From positions 1-6,185 of the forward strand of contig JAICUS010000374.1 of the NCBI GenBank assembly GCA_025935735.1: a stretch of 6,185 bases of DNA. Direction: 5' to 3'. This stretch comes from Solirubrobacteraceae bacterium. Lineage in GTDB: Bacteria; Actinomycetota; Thermoleophilia; Solirubrobacterales; Solirubrobacteraceae. Numbering within the stretch: position 1 is the stretch's first letter; each line of letters begins with the position of its first letter. Made by a program: the position numbers and the translations under genes. The notes below the pieces were generated by a model that saw only the letters and a program-made list of their open reading frames with translations, made no database searches and was not told the DNA's origin. Below are positions 1 to 5,323 of the stretch, piece by piece.

Positions 1-557
1 CGGCCGAGGACGGCCACTGGGAGCACGTCAACGGCTACCGCCTCGATGCCGACTGGCTCCGCAACGGCATCCCCCAGCCGCTGGAAAGTCAGCGAGCGAA
101 CCTGATGCTCCACCCATTCACGAAGGCCGCACCACCTGACTTCTCCGTCGAGCGGTGGCGGCCGTATCGCGGCGAGGCGACAGGGCTGCTCGAAGATGGC
201 GATGTAGTCGAGCTCGGCGGGCGTCGTCTCTTAGTCGTCCATACTCCCGGCCACTCTCCCGGGCACATCGCCTTCCACGAGCCCGAACGCGAGTACCTCG
301 TCACTGGCGACGTCCTCTACCGGGGCACGCTCGACGCCTTCTACGAGAGCACGGACCCGGTCGCCTTCGCCCGCTCGATCGACAAGCTCTGCCAACTTGA
401 CCGCGTCGCCACGATCCTGCCCGGGCACAACGAGTTCAGCCTCGCCCGCGACGACCTCTCCCTTGCGCAGGCTGCATTCCACGCCATCGAACGCAAGGGC
501 GCGCTCCACCACGGCAGCGGATTGCACGAATTCGGTCCGATCTCCGTCCGCCTTTAG
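1..557 (+). CDS. Metallo-beta-lactamase-fold hydrolase, 5'-truncated (C-terminal 184 codons visible)
   Basis: The reading frame is open from base 3 to the TAG at 555-557, so the gene begins left of the window. The ATG at 105 is internal, because coding sequence continues upstream of it and the enzyme needs N-terminal metal ligands. Visible family motifs are HTPGHSPGH (codons 240-266), whose PGH histidine (252-254) is the usual third metal ligand, TGD (Asp at 309-311, normally the metal-bridging residue) and PGHN (His at 426-428, the last metal ligand). The first motif, HxHxDH, must lie off the left edge. These enzymes are soluble, usually di-metal hydrolases of the glyoxalase II/YcbL type, and their substrates range from thioesters to lactones. 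The substrate cannot be read from this fragment. The C-terminal tail, with a His-His-Gly-Ser-Gly stretch, is a common ending in uncharacterised members. No terminator hairpin is evident after the stop. Fold certain, function open. Confidence 0.88.
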   Translation, partial: AEDGHWEHVNGYRLDADWLRNGIPQPLESQRANLMLHPFTKAAPPDFSVERWRPYRGEATGLLEDGDVVELGGRRLLVVHTPGHSPGHIAFHEPEREYLVTGDVLYRGTLDAFYESTDPVAFARSIDKLCQLDRVATILPGHNEFSLARDDLSLAQAAFHAIERKGALHHGSGLHEFGPISVRL

Positions 558-562
558 CTAAG

Positions 563-609
563 GCACCCGCGGCTCGAGACGTCACGACGCCATGCGCCAG
601 CACCCGCGG
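563..609. repeat. Short exact direct repeat GCACCCGCGG, two copies
   Basis: GCACCCGCGG occurs at 563-572 and again at 600-609, 37 bp apart. Each copy is followed within a few bases by AGACGT (577-582 and 617-622), so the similarity extends loosely over about 20 bp. The repeat lies in the gap between the hydrolase gene and the palindrome at 625. It could be a small local duplication or a paired protein site; GC-rich chance similarity is also possible. Confidence 0.3.
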
Positions 610-624
610 GTCACTCAGACGTGT

Positions 625-658
625 GCAGTTTACACGAACGTATGTTCGTGTAAGCTGC
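625..658. promoter_or_regulatory. 34-bp palindrome with LexA/SOS-box-like core (putative operator)
   Basis: Left arm GCAGTTTACACGAAC (625-639) and right arm GTTCGTGTAAGCTGC (644-658) are inverted copies with 14 of 15 pairs matching; the exception is a G-T position. They are separated by GTAT. The core CGAAC-GTAT-GTTCG fits the Bacillus DinR/LexA consensus CGAACRNRYGTTYG and the mycobacterial GAAC-N4-GTTC SOS box. The core sits exactly between the predicted -35 and -10 of the next gene, where a bound repressor would block RNA polymerase. Arms longer than a standard SOS box leave room for another dimeric repressor, since TetR-family operators can look similar. LexA is the better match because of the exact GAAC-N4-GTTC spacing. 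Confidence 0.68.
629..656 (+). promoter_or_regulatory. Promoter of the 79-aa gene, leaderless type
   Basis: TTTACA (629-634, five of six bases matching TTGACA), a 16-bp spacer and TAAGCT (651-656, matching TAnnnT) form a sigma-70/SigA-like promoter. Transcription would begin about 7 bases after the -10, which is the ATG at 664, implying a leaderless mRNA. The spacer is filled by the core of the palindrome, so the promoter should be tightly repressible. Confidence 0.55.
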
Positions 659-663
659 ACCGC

Positions 664-903
664 ATGGAGCCCGCCGTTCACCGCCTCACCGTCCTGTACC
701 CGCAACCGGCCTCCGTCTGGGAGCGCCTGGAGTCCGAGATCGCCGCCGGCGGCAGCCCGCCGATCAGCATGCGGCGCACGGACACGACCGTCACGTTCGT
801 CGCCGACACCGGGGAGTTCATGCTCCGCGCGCGGGTCGCGGACGCGCTGATGTCCGCCTGCGACCACGGCGAATGGCGCCGCTGCTTCGCTCCTGAGGAT
901 TGA
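664..903 (+). CDS. Orphan 79-aa protein under an SOS-like operator
   Basis: I do not recognise this protein. The ATG at 664 is chosen because a promoter ends 7 bases before it, whereas the in-frame ATG at 592 would lie upstream of the promoter and force translation through the palindrome. The product is small, soluble and slightly acidic, with no signal peptide or membrane helix. Its hydrophobic pattern suggests strand (residues 6-12), helix (17-28), two strands (34-48) and a long C-terminal helix (51-75). It has two Cys (66, 74), two Trp and a Cys-Asp-His stretch at 66-68. The apparent LexA-type box in its promoter suggests DNA-damage induction, for example as a checkpoint or repair accessory protein, but that rests on the operator alone. 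Lack of a membrane segment argues against a YneA-like division inhibitor. Codon use matches the neighbours. Confidence 0.62.
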   Translation: MEPAVHRLTVLYPQPASVWERLESEIAAGGSPPISMRRTDTTVTFVADTGEFMLRARVADALMSACDHGEWRRCFAPED

Positions 904-928
904 CCGGTCATATGGTCGGGAGTAGCGT
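900..928 (+). promoter_or_regulatory. Promoter of the 60-aa gene, with an overlapping 10-bp palindrome
   Basis: TTGACC (900-905), a 17-bp spacer and TAGCGT (923-928) lie 7 bases before the ATG at 936, the same leaderless geometry as at 664. The -35 overlaps the TGA stop (901-903) of the upstream gene. TGACCGGTCA at 901-910 is a perfect 10-bp palindrome overlapping the -35, and GGTC recurs at 914-917, so an operator here is possible but unproven. Confidence 0.45.
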
Positions 929-935
929 CGCGGAC

Positions 936-1118
936 ATGCGAACACACCGAAGCCTGCTGCGGGTCTGGCGCGAGCGACATCTCTCGCAGGAGCAGCGCGA
1001 CGCCACGGAGGCGCTCCGCCGCGAGCGCGCGGACGGCAAGCAGCGCAACCGGGTCGAGGCGATGCAGGCGGAGAGCCGCCGCGACACCTGGACTTCCCCC
1101 GGCCCCGGGCCGGGTTAG
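936..1118 (+). CDS. Small charged protein, 60 aa, unknown function
   Basis: I do not recognise this protein. The frame also contains a TTG at 900 and an ATG at 912. The ATG at 936 is preferred because the TAGCGT -10 box ends 7 bases before it, placing the transcription start on the start codon. The product is very hydrophilic and rich in Arg and Glu. Residues about 5-52 look like one continuous amphipathic helix, possibly a short coiled coil or a nucleic-acid-binding helix, followed by a Ser-Pro-Gly-Pro-Gly-Pro-Gly tail. No cysteines, signal peptide or membrane segment are present. The tail codons lie inside a GC hairpin that may serve as the gene's terminator. It sits 32 bp after the 79-aa gene and could be partly co-transcribed with it. 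A charged reading frame in GC-rich DNA can be spurious, hence the moderate confidence. Confidence 0.42.
   Translation: MRTHRSLLRVWRERHLSQEQRDATEALRRERADGKQRNRVEAMQAESRRDTWTSPGPGPG
1098..1114 (+). terminator. GC-rich hairpin at the end of the 60-aa gene (possible terminator)
   Basis: CCCGGCCC (1098-1105) and GGGCCGGG (1107-1114) are perfect inverted copies with one base between them, giving a stem of at least 7 bp with a 3-base loop. It overlaps the last codons and ends just before the TAG stop at 1116-1118. No U-run follows, so at best this is an L-shaped (hairpin-only) terminator of the kind proposed in actinobacteria. A second short inverted repeat, GCGCCC/GGGCGC, lies at 1146-1159. Confidence 0.35.
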
Positions 1119-1163
1119 CCGCCGTCGCCCGGCCGGCCGCAGCCCGCGCCCGGGGGCGCCCAC

Positions 1164-1169
1164 TAGACT
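1164..1169 (+). promoter_or_regulatory. -10 box of greA, leaderless type
   Basis: TAGACT matches TAnnnT and ends 7 bases before the TTG start at 1177, so transcription should begin at the start codon. No convincing -35 is seen 16-18 bp upstream, where the sequence is almost pure G/C. The same -10-to-start distance is seen at 664 and 936. Confidence 0.45.
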
Positions 1170-1176
1170 CGTCCGC

Positions 1177-1644
1177 TTGCCCGACCCCGTTCTCATGACC
1201 CCGGAGGCGCACGCCGCCCTCCAAGCGGAGCTGGAGCGCCTCGAGACGGACGCCCGGCGGGAGATCGCCGAGCGGATCAAGACCGCGCGCGAGTGGGGCG
1301 ATCTCAAGGAGAACGCCGAGTACCACGACGCCAAGAACGACCAGGCGCACCTGGAGACGAAGATCCTGCGGATCCGCGAGCAGCTGCTGGCGGCCGAGGT
1401 GCGCGAGGCCGAGACGCAGACCGACGTGGTCGGCTTCGGCAGCGCGGTCGAGGTGGAGGACGCCGATTCCGGGCGGCGGACGCGCTACGAGCTCGTCTCG
1501 CCGCCGGAGGCCGCGCCGGGCGAAGGGAAGATCTCGATCGACTCGCCGGTGGCCAGGGCGCTCGTCGGCGCGCGCGAGGGCGACGAGCGCGCGCTGGAGA
1601 CGCCGCGCGGACGGCGGCGGCTCAAGATCGTGGCGATCGGCTGA
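1177..1644 (+). CDS. greA: Transcription elongation factor GreA
   Basis: A 155-aa GreA, near the usual length of about 158. GreA inserts its coiled coil into the RNA polymerase secondary channel and stimulates cleavage of backtracked transcripts. The N-terminal coiled coil spans residues about 9-76 and carries the tip motif GDLKENAEYHDAKNDQ (41-56), with the acidic pair Asp42 and Glu45 that hold the catalytic Mg2+. The C-terminal FKBP-like domain carries ISIDSPVARAL (119-129) and the GD..A.ETPRG region (135-145). The TTG start is preferred over the ATG at 1195: it sits 7 bases after a TAGACT -10 box, and the resulting N-terminus, with Met-Thr at residues 7-8, aligns with the MQAIPMT start of E. 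coli GreA. There is no Shine-Dalgarno sequence, so the mRNA is probably leaderless. The 3' end overlaps the convergent epoxide hydrolase gene by 23 bp. Confidence 0.96.
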   Translation: MPDPVLMTPEAHAALQAELERLETDARREIAERIKTAREWGDLKENAEYHDAKNDQAHLETKILRIREQLLAAEVREAETQTDVVGFGSAVEVEDADSGRRTRYELVSPPEAAPGEGKISIDSPVARALVGAREGDERALETPRGRRRLKIVAIG

Positions 1645-2707
1645 ACTCGCGCACGCTGCGGGCGAGCAGCTCGGTCTGCTCGAGCGCCGGGAAGTGGCCG
1701 CCGCGCTCGGGCGTCTCCCAGCGCTCGATGTCGAACAGCGTCTCCACGATCTCCCGCGGGACGTGGATCAGCTCCTTGGGGAAGTCGAGATACGTCAGCG
1801 GCGCCGCGATCCGCCCGCCGGCCGCCGCCACGTCGTCGAGCACCCACTCGCCGTGGATGCGCGAGAAGTACGGCCAGAACGACGCGCCGATCGTCTGCGT
1901 GGCCCAGTAGATCGTCGCCGTGGCCAGGACGTCGTCGGGATCGAGGCTCGCGTCGGTCCAGACCTCGAACTTCTCCGCGAGCCAGGCGAGCAGGCCGGCG
2001 GGCGAGTCGGAGAGGCCGTAGGCCAGCGTCTGCGGCCGCGTGCCCTGGATGGCCCCGTAGCCGCCCTCCTCGAGCTGCCAGGCCCGCAGCGCCTCGCGGG
2101 ACTCGGCCAGCGAGTCCGGCCAGGTCTCCGGCCGGCGCAGCGGCATCATGTACAGGTGCAGGGCGGCCACCGCCTCCGGGTGCGCGTGGGCCAGCCGGCA
2201 GGCGATGCTCGCGCCCCAGTCGCCGGCCACCAGCCGGTAGCGCTCGTGGCCGAGCACCTCGGTCATCAGCGCGTGGATCGCCTCCGCCATGTCGACGACG
2301 CCGAAGCGCCGCTGGCCGGGTGCGAACGAGAAGCCGTAGCCGGGCAGCGAGGGGACGACGACCTGCATCTCATCGCGCAGGCGCGGCACGAGCCGGTGGA
2401 ACTCCCACACGCTGCTCGGCCAGCCGTGGAGGCAGACGACCGGCGGCCCGGACGCGCCCTCGGCGATGAAGTGCAGGTCGATCCCGTCCACCGGCGCGGT
2501 GAACTGGGTCAGCGCGTTGAGCGCCGTCTCGGCCCGCCGCCAGTCGAACCCGGAGCGCCAGCGCTCCGCCAGCGCCCGCACGTGGTGCAGCGGCGCGCCC
2601 TGCTCCCAGCCGGCGCCGGGCGGCTCGTCCGGCCAGCGCGTGTCCGCGAGCCGGCGGCGCAGGTCGTCGAGGACCGCGTCCTCCACGTGCACCGAGAACG
2701 GCTTCAC
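1622..2707 (-). CDS. EHN-type epoxide hydrolase (alpha/beta hydrolase, microsomal-EH family)
   Basis: A 361-aa enzyme that should open epoxides to vicinal diols through a covalent ester intermediate. Residues about 3-105 form the EHN N-terminal domain typical of juvenile-hormone/microsomal epoxide hydrolases (DDLRRRLADTRWPDE, then a Gly-Phe-Asp-Trp-Arg motif). Oxyanion-hole motif HGWP is at 94-97 and nucleophile motif GDWGAS at 162-167 (Asp163). The acid is probably Glu312 in DFPKELIHVP, matching Glu404 of rat microsomal EH, and the base is His338 in ERGGHFPALE. Lid tyrosines near 217 (GGYGAIQ) and 280 (SFWPYF) are likely epoxide activators. There is no N-terminal membrane anchor or signal peptide, so the enzyme is cytosolic. 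The GTG start overlaps the stop of the GH31 gene (GTGA, 2704-2707), no clear Shine-Dalgarno precedes it, and translational coupling is expected. The natural substrate is unknown; some EHN members act on other electrophiles. Confidence 0.9.
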   Translation of the reverse strand: MKPFSVHVEDAVLDDLRRRLADTRWPDEPPGAGWEQGAPLHHVRALAERWRSGFDWRRAETALNALTQFTAPVDGIDLHFIAEGASGPPVVCLHGWPSSVWEFHRLVPRLRDEMQVVVPSLPGYGFSFAPGQRRFGVVDMAEAIHALMTEVLGHERYRLVAGDWGASIACRLAHAHPEAVAALHLYMMPLRRPETWPDSLAESREALRAWQLEEGGYGAIQGTRPQTLAYGLSDSPAGLLAWLAEKFEVWTDASLDPDDVLATATIYWATQTIGASFWPYFSRIHGEWVLDDVAAAGGRIAAPLTYLDFPKELIHVPREIVETLFDIERWETPERGGHFPALEQTELLARSVREFSRSPRS

Positions 2708-5007
2708 CGCGCGGTGACCAGCTCGGCCAGCGCGCCGAGCAGCGCCCGCGGCAGGCCCTGGGCGTGCAGCTCGGCCAGCTTGGCCGCGGCCGGCATGTCG
2801 GACTGCAGCGTCCGCCAGGCCGCGTCCTTGGCCTCGTGGGAGTACTGGGCGGCGGCCAGGACCGCGAACAGCCGGTCGGCGCGCGCCGGCGTCTTCGCGA
2901 CCGGATCGGCGCCCGCCGGCACGCGCACCGCCTCGTCCGCGCGCGCCGAGACCGTCTCGGCGAAGCCGGTGCCCAGCACGCGCACGGCCCAGGTGCGCTC
3001 CTCCGGCACGACGCCGTCCGCGCCCTCGGCGGGACCGATCTCCAGCACGCCGTCCGCCTGGCGCCAGCGCAGCGGCGTCCGGGCCACGGCGGCGTCGGTG
3101 CCGTCGTCCTCGACCAGCACGAGCTCGCCGTCGGCGCCCGGGGCGACCAGCACCTCCAGCCGCTCGGGGTTGCGGGTCGCGTCGAGGTCGTCGGGCGCCG
3201 CCAGCGGCAGGATCCCGCCCGCCCGCAGCAGCGCCGGGATCGAGGCGCCGTCGCGGTGCAGGTCCAGCTCGCGGTCGCCCTCGTAGACCGTCTCGGTGAA
3301 CACGTCGATCCAGCCGCCCGGCGGCAGCCACGCACGGACCGACCCGCGCAGCGTCACCCGGTCGCGCGGCGCGGTGATCGGCGCGACGACGAGCTGCGAG
3401 CCGAACGCGAACTGGTTGGGCACCTCGTAGGCCCGCGGGTCGTCCGGCGCGACGTGGTACATCGGCCGCACCAGCGGCACGCCCTCCGCCGCCGCCCGGT
3501 GGTTCATCGTGTGCAGGTAGGGCACCAGCCGGTGGCGGAAGCGCAGCGCCGCGGCCATCGCCTCGTGCGACTCGCGCGGGAACAGCCACGGCTCCTTGAC
3601 CAGGAACAGGTTGCTGGAGGAGTGCAGCCGCAGGATCGGCGAGAACGTGCCGAGCTGCACCCAGCGGGTGGCCAGCTCGTCGTCGCGCACGCCGAAGATG
3701 TGGCCGCCGATGTCGTGGCTCCACCAGCCGTAGCCGACGTTGGAGGCGGTGGCGGTGAACTCGGGCTGGAAGGCCAGCGACGCCCAGCTCACGTGCGCGT
3801 CGCCGGAGAAGCCGACCGGGTAGCGGTGGCTGCCCGGCCCGGCGTAGCGCGAGAACGTCAGCGGCCGCCGGCCCTCGCGCCCGGAGTCGAGGAAGTGGAA
3901 GTGGTTGAGCAGCCACAGCGGGTCGACGCCGGCCAGGCGCGAGTGGCCGCCCTGCTGCCAGTCCAGCCACCAGAAGTCGACGCCCTGGGCCTCCAGCGGG
4001 TGGTGGACGAGCTCGAGGTAGGCCCGCACGAAGTCCGGGTCGGTGAGGTCGAAGGCGATCGGGTCGTCGGCCTCGGGATCGCGTCCCAGCGCCCGGGCCA
4101 TGTCCGCATAGGCGTCCTCGTAGGGCCGCACGCCGTCCGCCGGATGGACGTTCAGCGTCACCCGCAGCCCGCGGCGGTGCAGCTCGGCCAGGAACGCCTC
4201 CGGGTCGGGGAACAGCGAGCGCTCCCAGCTGTAGCCGGTCCAGCCCGAGCCGTAGCGCTCCGGGACCGAGTCCACCCGGTGCCAGTCCATGTCGATCACC
4301 GCCACTGACAGCGGGATGTCCTCGGCGGCGAAGCGATCCATCAGCTCCAGGTAGGACTCGGCGCTGTAGCGGTGGTAGCGGCTCCACCAGTTGCCCAGCG
4401 TCCAGCGCGGCAGCACCGGCGTGGCGCCGGACACGGCGTAGAAGGCGGCGAGCGCGCCCGCGTAGTCGTGCCCGTAGGCGAACACATAGACGTCCGTGCG
4501 CCCGGGCTCGCGCGGCGCGAACCAGCCGTCGTCCTCCCACAGGAACGAGCCCGAGTCGTCCAGCAGCGCGACGCCCCAGCGCGAGACCACGCCGTCCTCG
4601 AGCGCGATCCGCCCGTCGACGTCGTCCAGCGTCCGCGCCGTCCCGCCCAGGTTGCGCAGGTGCTCGCCGTAGCGCCAGACGCTGTGGTAGTTGCTGACGT
4701 TGCCGCGCGCCTGGACGCTCAATCCGGCCGGCGAGAACGGCGCGCGGTCGTAGACCAGCCGGAAACGGTCGGTCACCACCTCCAGCGCCGTCTCGCCGTC
4801 GACGACCGCGAACTCCGGCACCGGCAGGTCCCGGTGCAGCGCGAACGTCGACGCCCGGTCCTCGAACGCGCCGTCCTCGGACCACTCCAGCCGCACGAGA
4901 CCGTCGGTCAGCACGGTGATCCGCCAGCGGTCGCCGCGCAGGACCGCGTCGGGGTGGGCGACGGGAGAGGTGTTCAGGTGCAGATGAGACGCGAGACGGC
5001 CGGACAT
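2704..5007 (-). CDS. Glycoside hydrolase family 31 alpha-glycosidase
   Basis: A 767-aa retaining alpha-glycosidase. An N-terminal beta-sandwich (about 10-195) precedes a (beta/alpha)8 barrel (about 197-510) and beta-domains (to about 690). The barrel carries IDMDWH (238-243), nucleophile motif DFWWLDWQQGG (344-354, Asp349), FSRYAG (385-390), acid/base motif GFSGD (399-403, Asp403) and WWSHDIGGH (428-436). The nucleophile motif differs from the classical GH31 WxDMNE and marks a large, poorly characterised bacterial/fungal clade, so alpha-glucosidase is only a default and alpha-galactoside- or aminosugar-type activity is possible. No signal peptide is seen, so the substrate must be imported or made inside the cell. 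Residues about 695-767 form an extra Ala/Leu-rich helical tail. The ATG at 5007 has no Shine-Dalgarno, but TAGCGT lies 9 bases upstream. It is the first gene of the operon and its stop overlaps the epoxide hydrolase GTG. Confidence 0.93.
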   Translation of the reverse strand: MSGRLASHLHLNTSPVAHPDAVLRGDRWRITVLTDGLVRLEWSEDGAFEDRASTFALHRDLPVPEFAVVDGETALEVVTDRFRLVYDRAPFSPAGLSVQARGNVSNYHSVWRYGEHLRNLGGTARTLDDVDGRIALEDGVVSRWGVALLDDSGSFLWEDDGWFAPREPGRTDVYVFAYGHDYAGALAAFYAVSGATPVLPRWTLGNWWSRYHRYSAESYLELMDRFAAEDIPLSVAVIDMDWHRVDSVPERYGSGWTGYSWERSLFPDPEAFLAELHRRGLRVTLNVHPADGVRPYEDAYADMARALGRDPEADDPIAFDLTDPDFVRAYLELVHHPLEAQGVDFWWLDWQQGGHSRLAGVDPLWLLNHFHFLDSGREGRRPLTFSRYAGPGSHRYPVGFSGDAHVSWASLAFQPEFTATASNVGYGWWSHDIGGHIFGVRDDELATRWVQLGTFSPILRLHSSSNLFLVKEPWLFPRESHEAMAAALRFRHRLVPYLHTMNHRAAAEGVPLVRPMYHVAPDDPRAYEVPNQFAFGSQLVVAPITAPRDRVTLRGSVRAWLPPGGWIDVFTETVYEGDRELDLHRDGASIPALLRAGGILPLAAPDDLDATRNPERLEVLVAPGADGELVLVEDDGTDAAVARTPLRWRQADGVLEIGPAEGADGVVPEERTWAVRVLGTGFAETVSARADEAVRVPAGADPVAKTPARADRLFAVLAAAQYSHEAKDAAWRTLQSDMPAAAKLAELHAQGLPRALLGALAELVTAR

Positions 5008-5016
5008 GCGGCGGGC

Positions 5017-5022
5017 ACGCTA
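5017..5022 (-). promoter_or_regulatory. -10 box of the GH31-epoxide hydrolase operon
   Basis: Read on the minus strand, TAGCGT (the same hexamer as at 923-928) lies 9 bases before the ATG at 5007, which would give a leader of only 0-3 bases. No -35 match is visible at the expected distance. A more distal promoter in the 5138-5181 segment is an alternative. Confidence 0.35.
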
Positions 5023-5137
5023 GTGAAGTCGGGCTCCGTGGGGCGGCTCGGTGCGCAGGCGAACTGCTTGCTGGGTCAGGGGGTGAGGGCCCTGGCCGCC
5101 GTGCGCGGATGATCGGTTTCGTGGCGCCGCCGGAGGG

Positions 5138-5181
5138 GTGTGGGAACTTCATACGTAATTTCGGGGGGTAGATTCCCACAC
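5138..5181. promoter_or_regulatory. 9-bp perfect inverted repeat enclosing an AT-richer segment (putative operator or promoter)
   Basis: GTGTGGGAA (5138-5146) and TTCCCACAC (5173-5181) are exact inverted copies around a 26-bp interior that includes the palindrome TACGTA (5152-5157) and is among the lowest-GC patches in the window. A two-site operator in the middle of a divergent promoter region is the simplest reading. Alternatively, GGGAAC/GGGAAT in the arms resemble ECF-sigma -35 elements: on the minus strand GGAAT is followed after 16 bp by CGTA, an ECF-like -10, pointing towards GH31. A perfect stem could also form if transcribed, but there is no U-tract. Confidence 0.45.
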
Positions 5182-5323
5182 GCGAAAGAGGTGCGTCGCG
5201 GCGGTGGGCGGACGTGGTCGGTTCTCGCCGCGCGCGACTGAGAACGCGCACACTCGACCCTCGCATCGGACCCAGGGCCGACCGCTTCCCTACCCAGCAG
5301 CTGTTCGCCGGCGCAACGAGGCG

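Noticed and set aside
105..107. ATG at 105 as the true start of the metallo-hydrolase
   Set aside because: Coding sequence continues in frame to the left edge, and a start here would omit the essential N-terminal metal ligands.
592..663. Upstream ATG at 592 as start of the 79-aa gene (103-aa form)
   Set aside because: It lies upstream of the promoter and would translate the operator palindrome; the promoter-to-start spacing favours 664.
436..1350. Long minus-strand frames opposite the hydrolase, the small genes and greA
   Set aside because: They give low-complexity Arg/Gly/Ala-rich translations without motifs and lie antisense to supported genes.
1694..5112. Long plus-strand frames (1694-3286, 2764-4308, 4372-5112) opposite the GH31-epoxide hydrolase operon
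   Set aside because: They are antisense shadows rich in Arg, Val, Gly and Gln; the minus-strand frames contain full catalytic motif sets.
5216..5283. Possible tRNA suggested by GGTCGG/CCGACC closing about 68 nt
   Set aside because: No GTTCRA T-loop, no D-arm or anticodon arm in the right places, and no CCA-compatible end on either strand.
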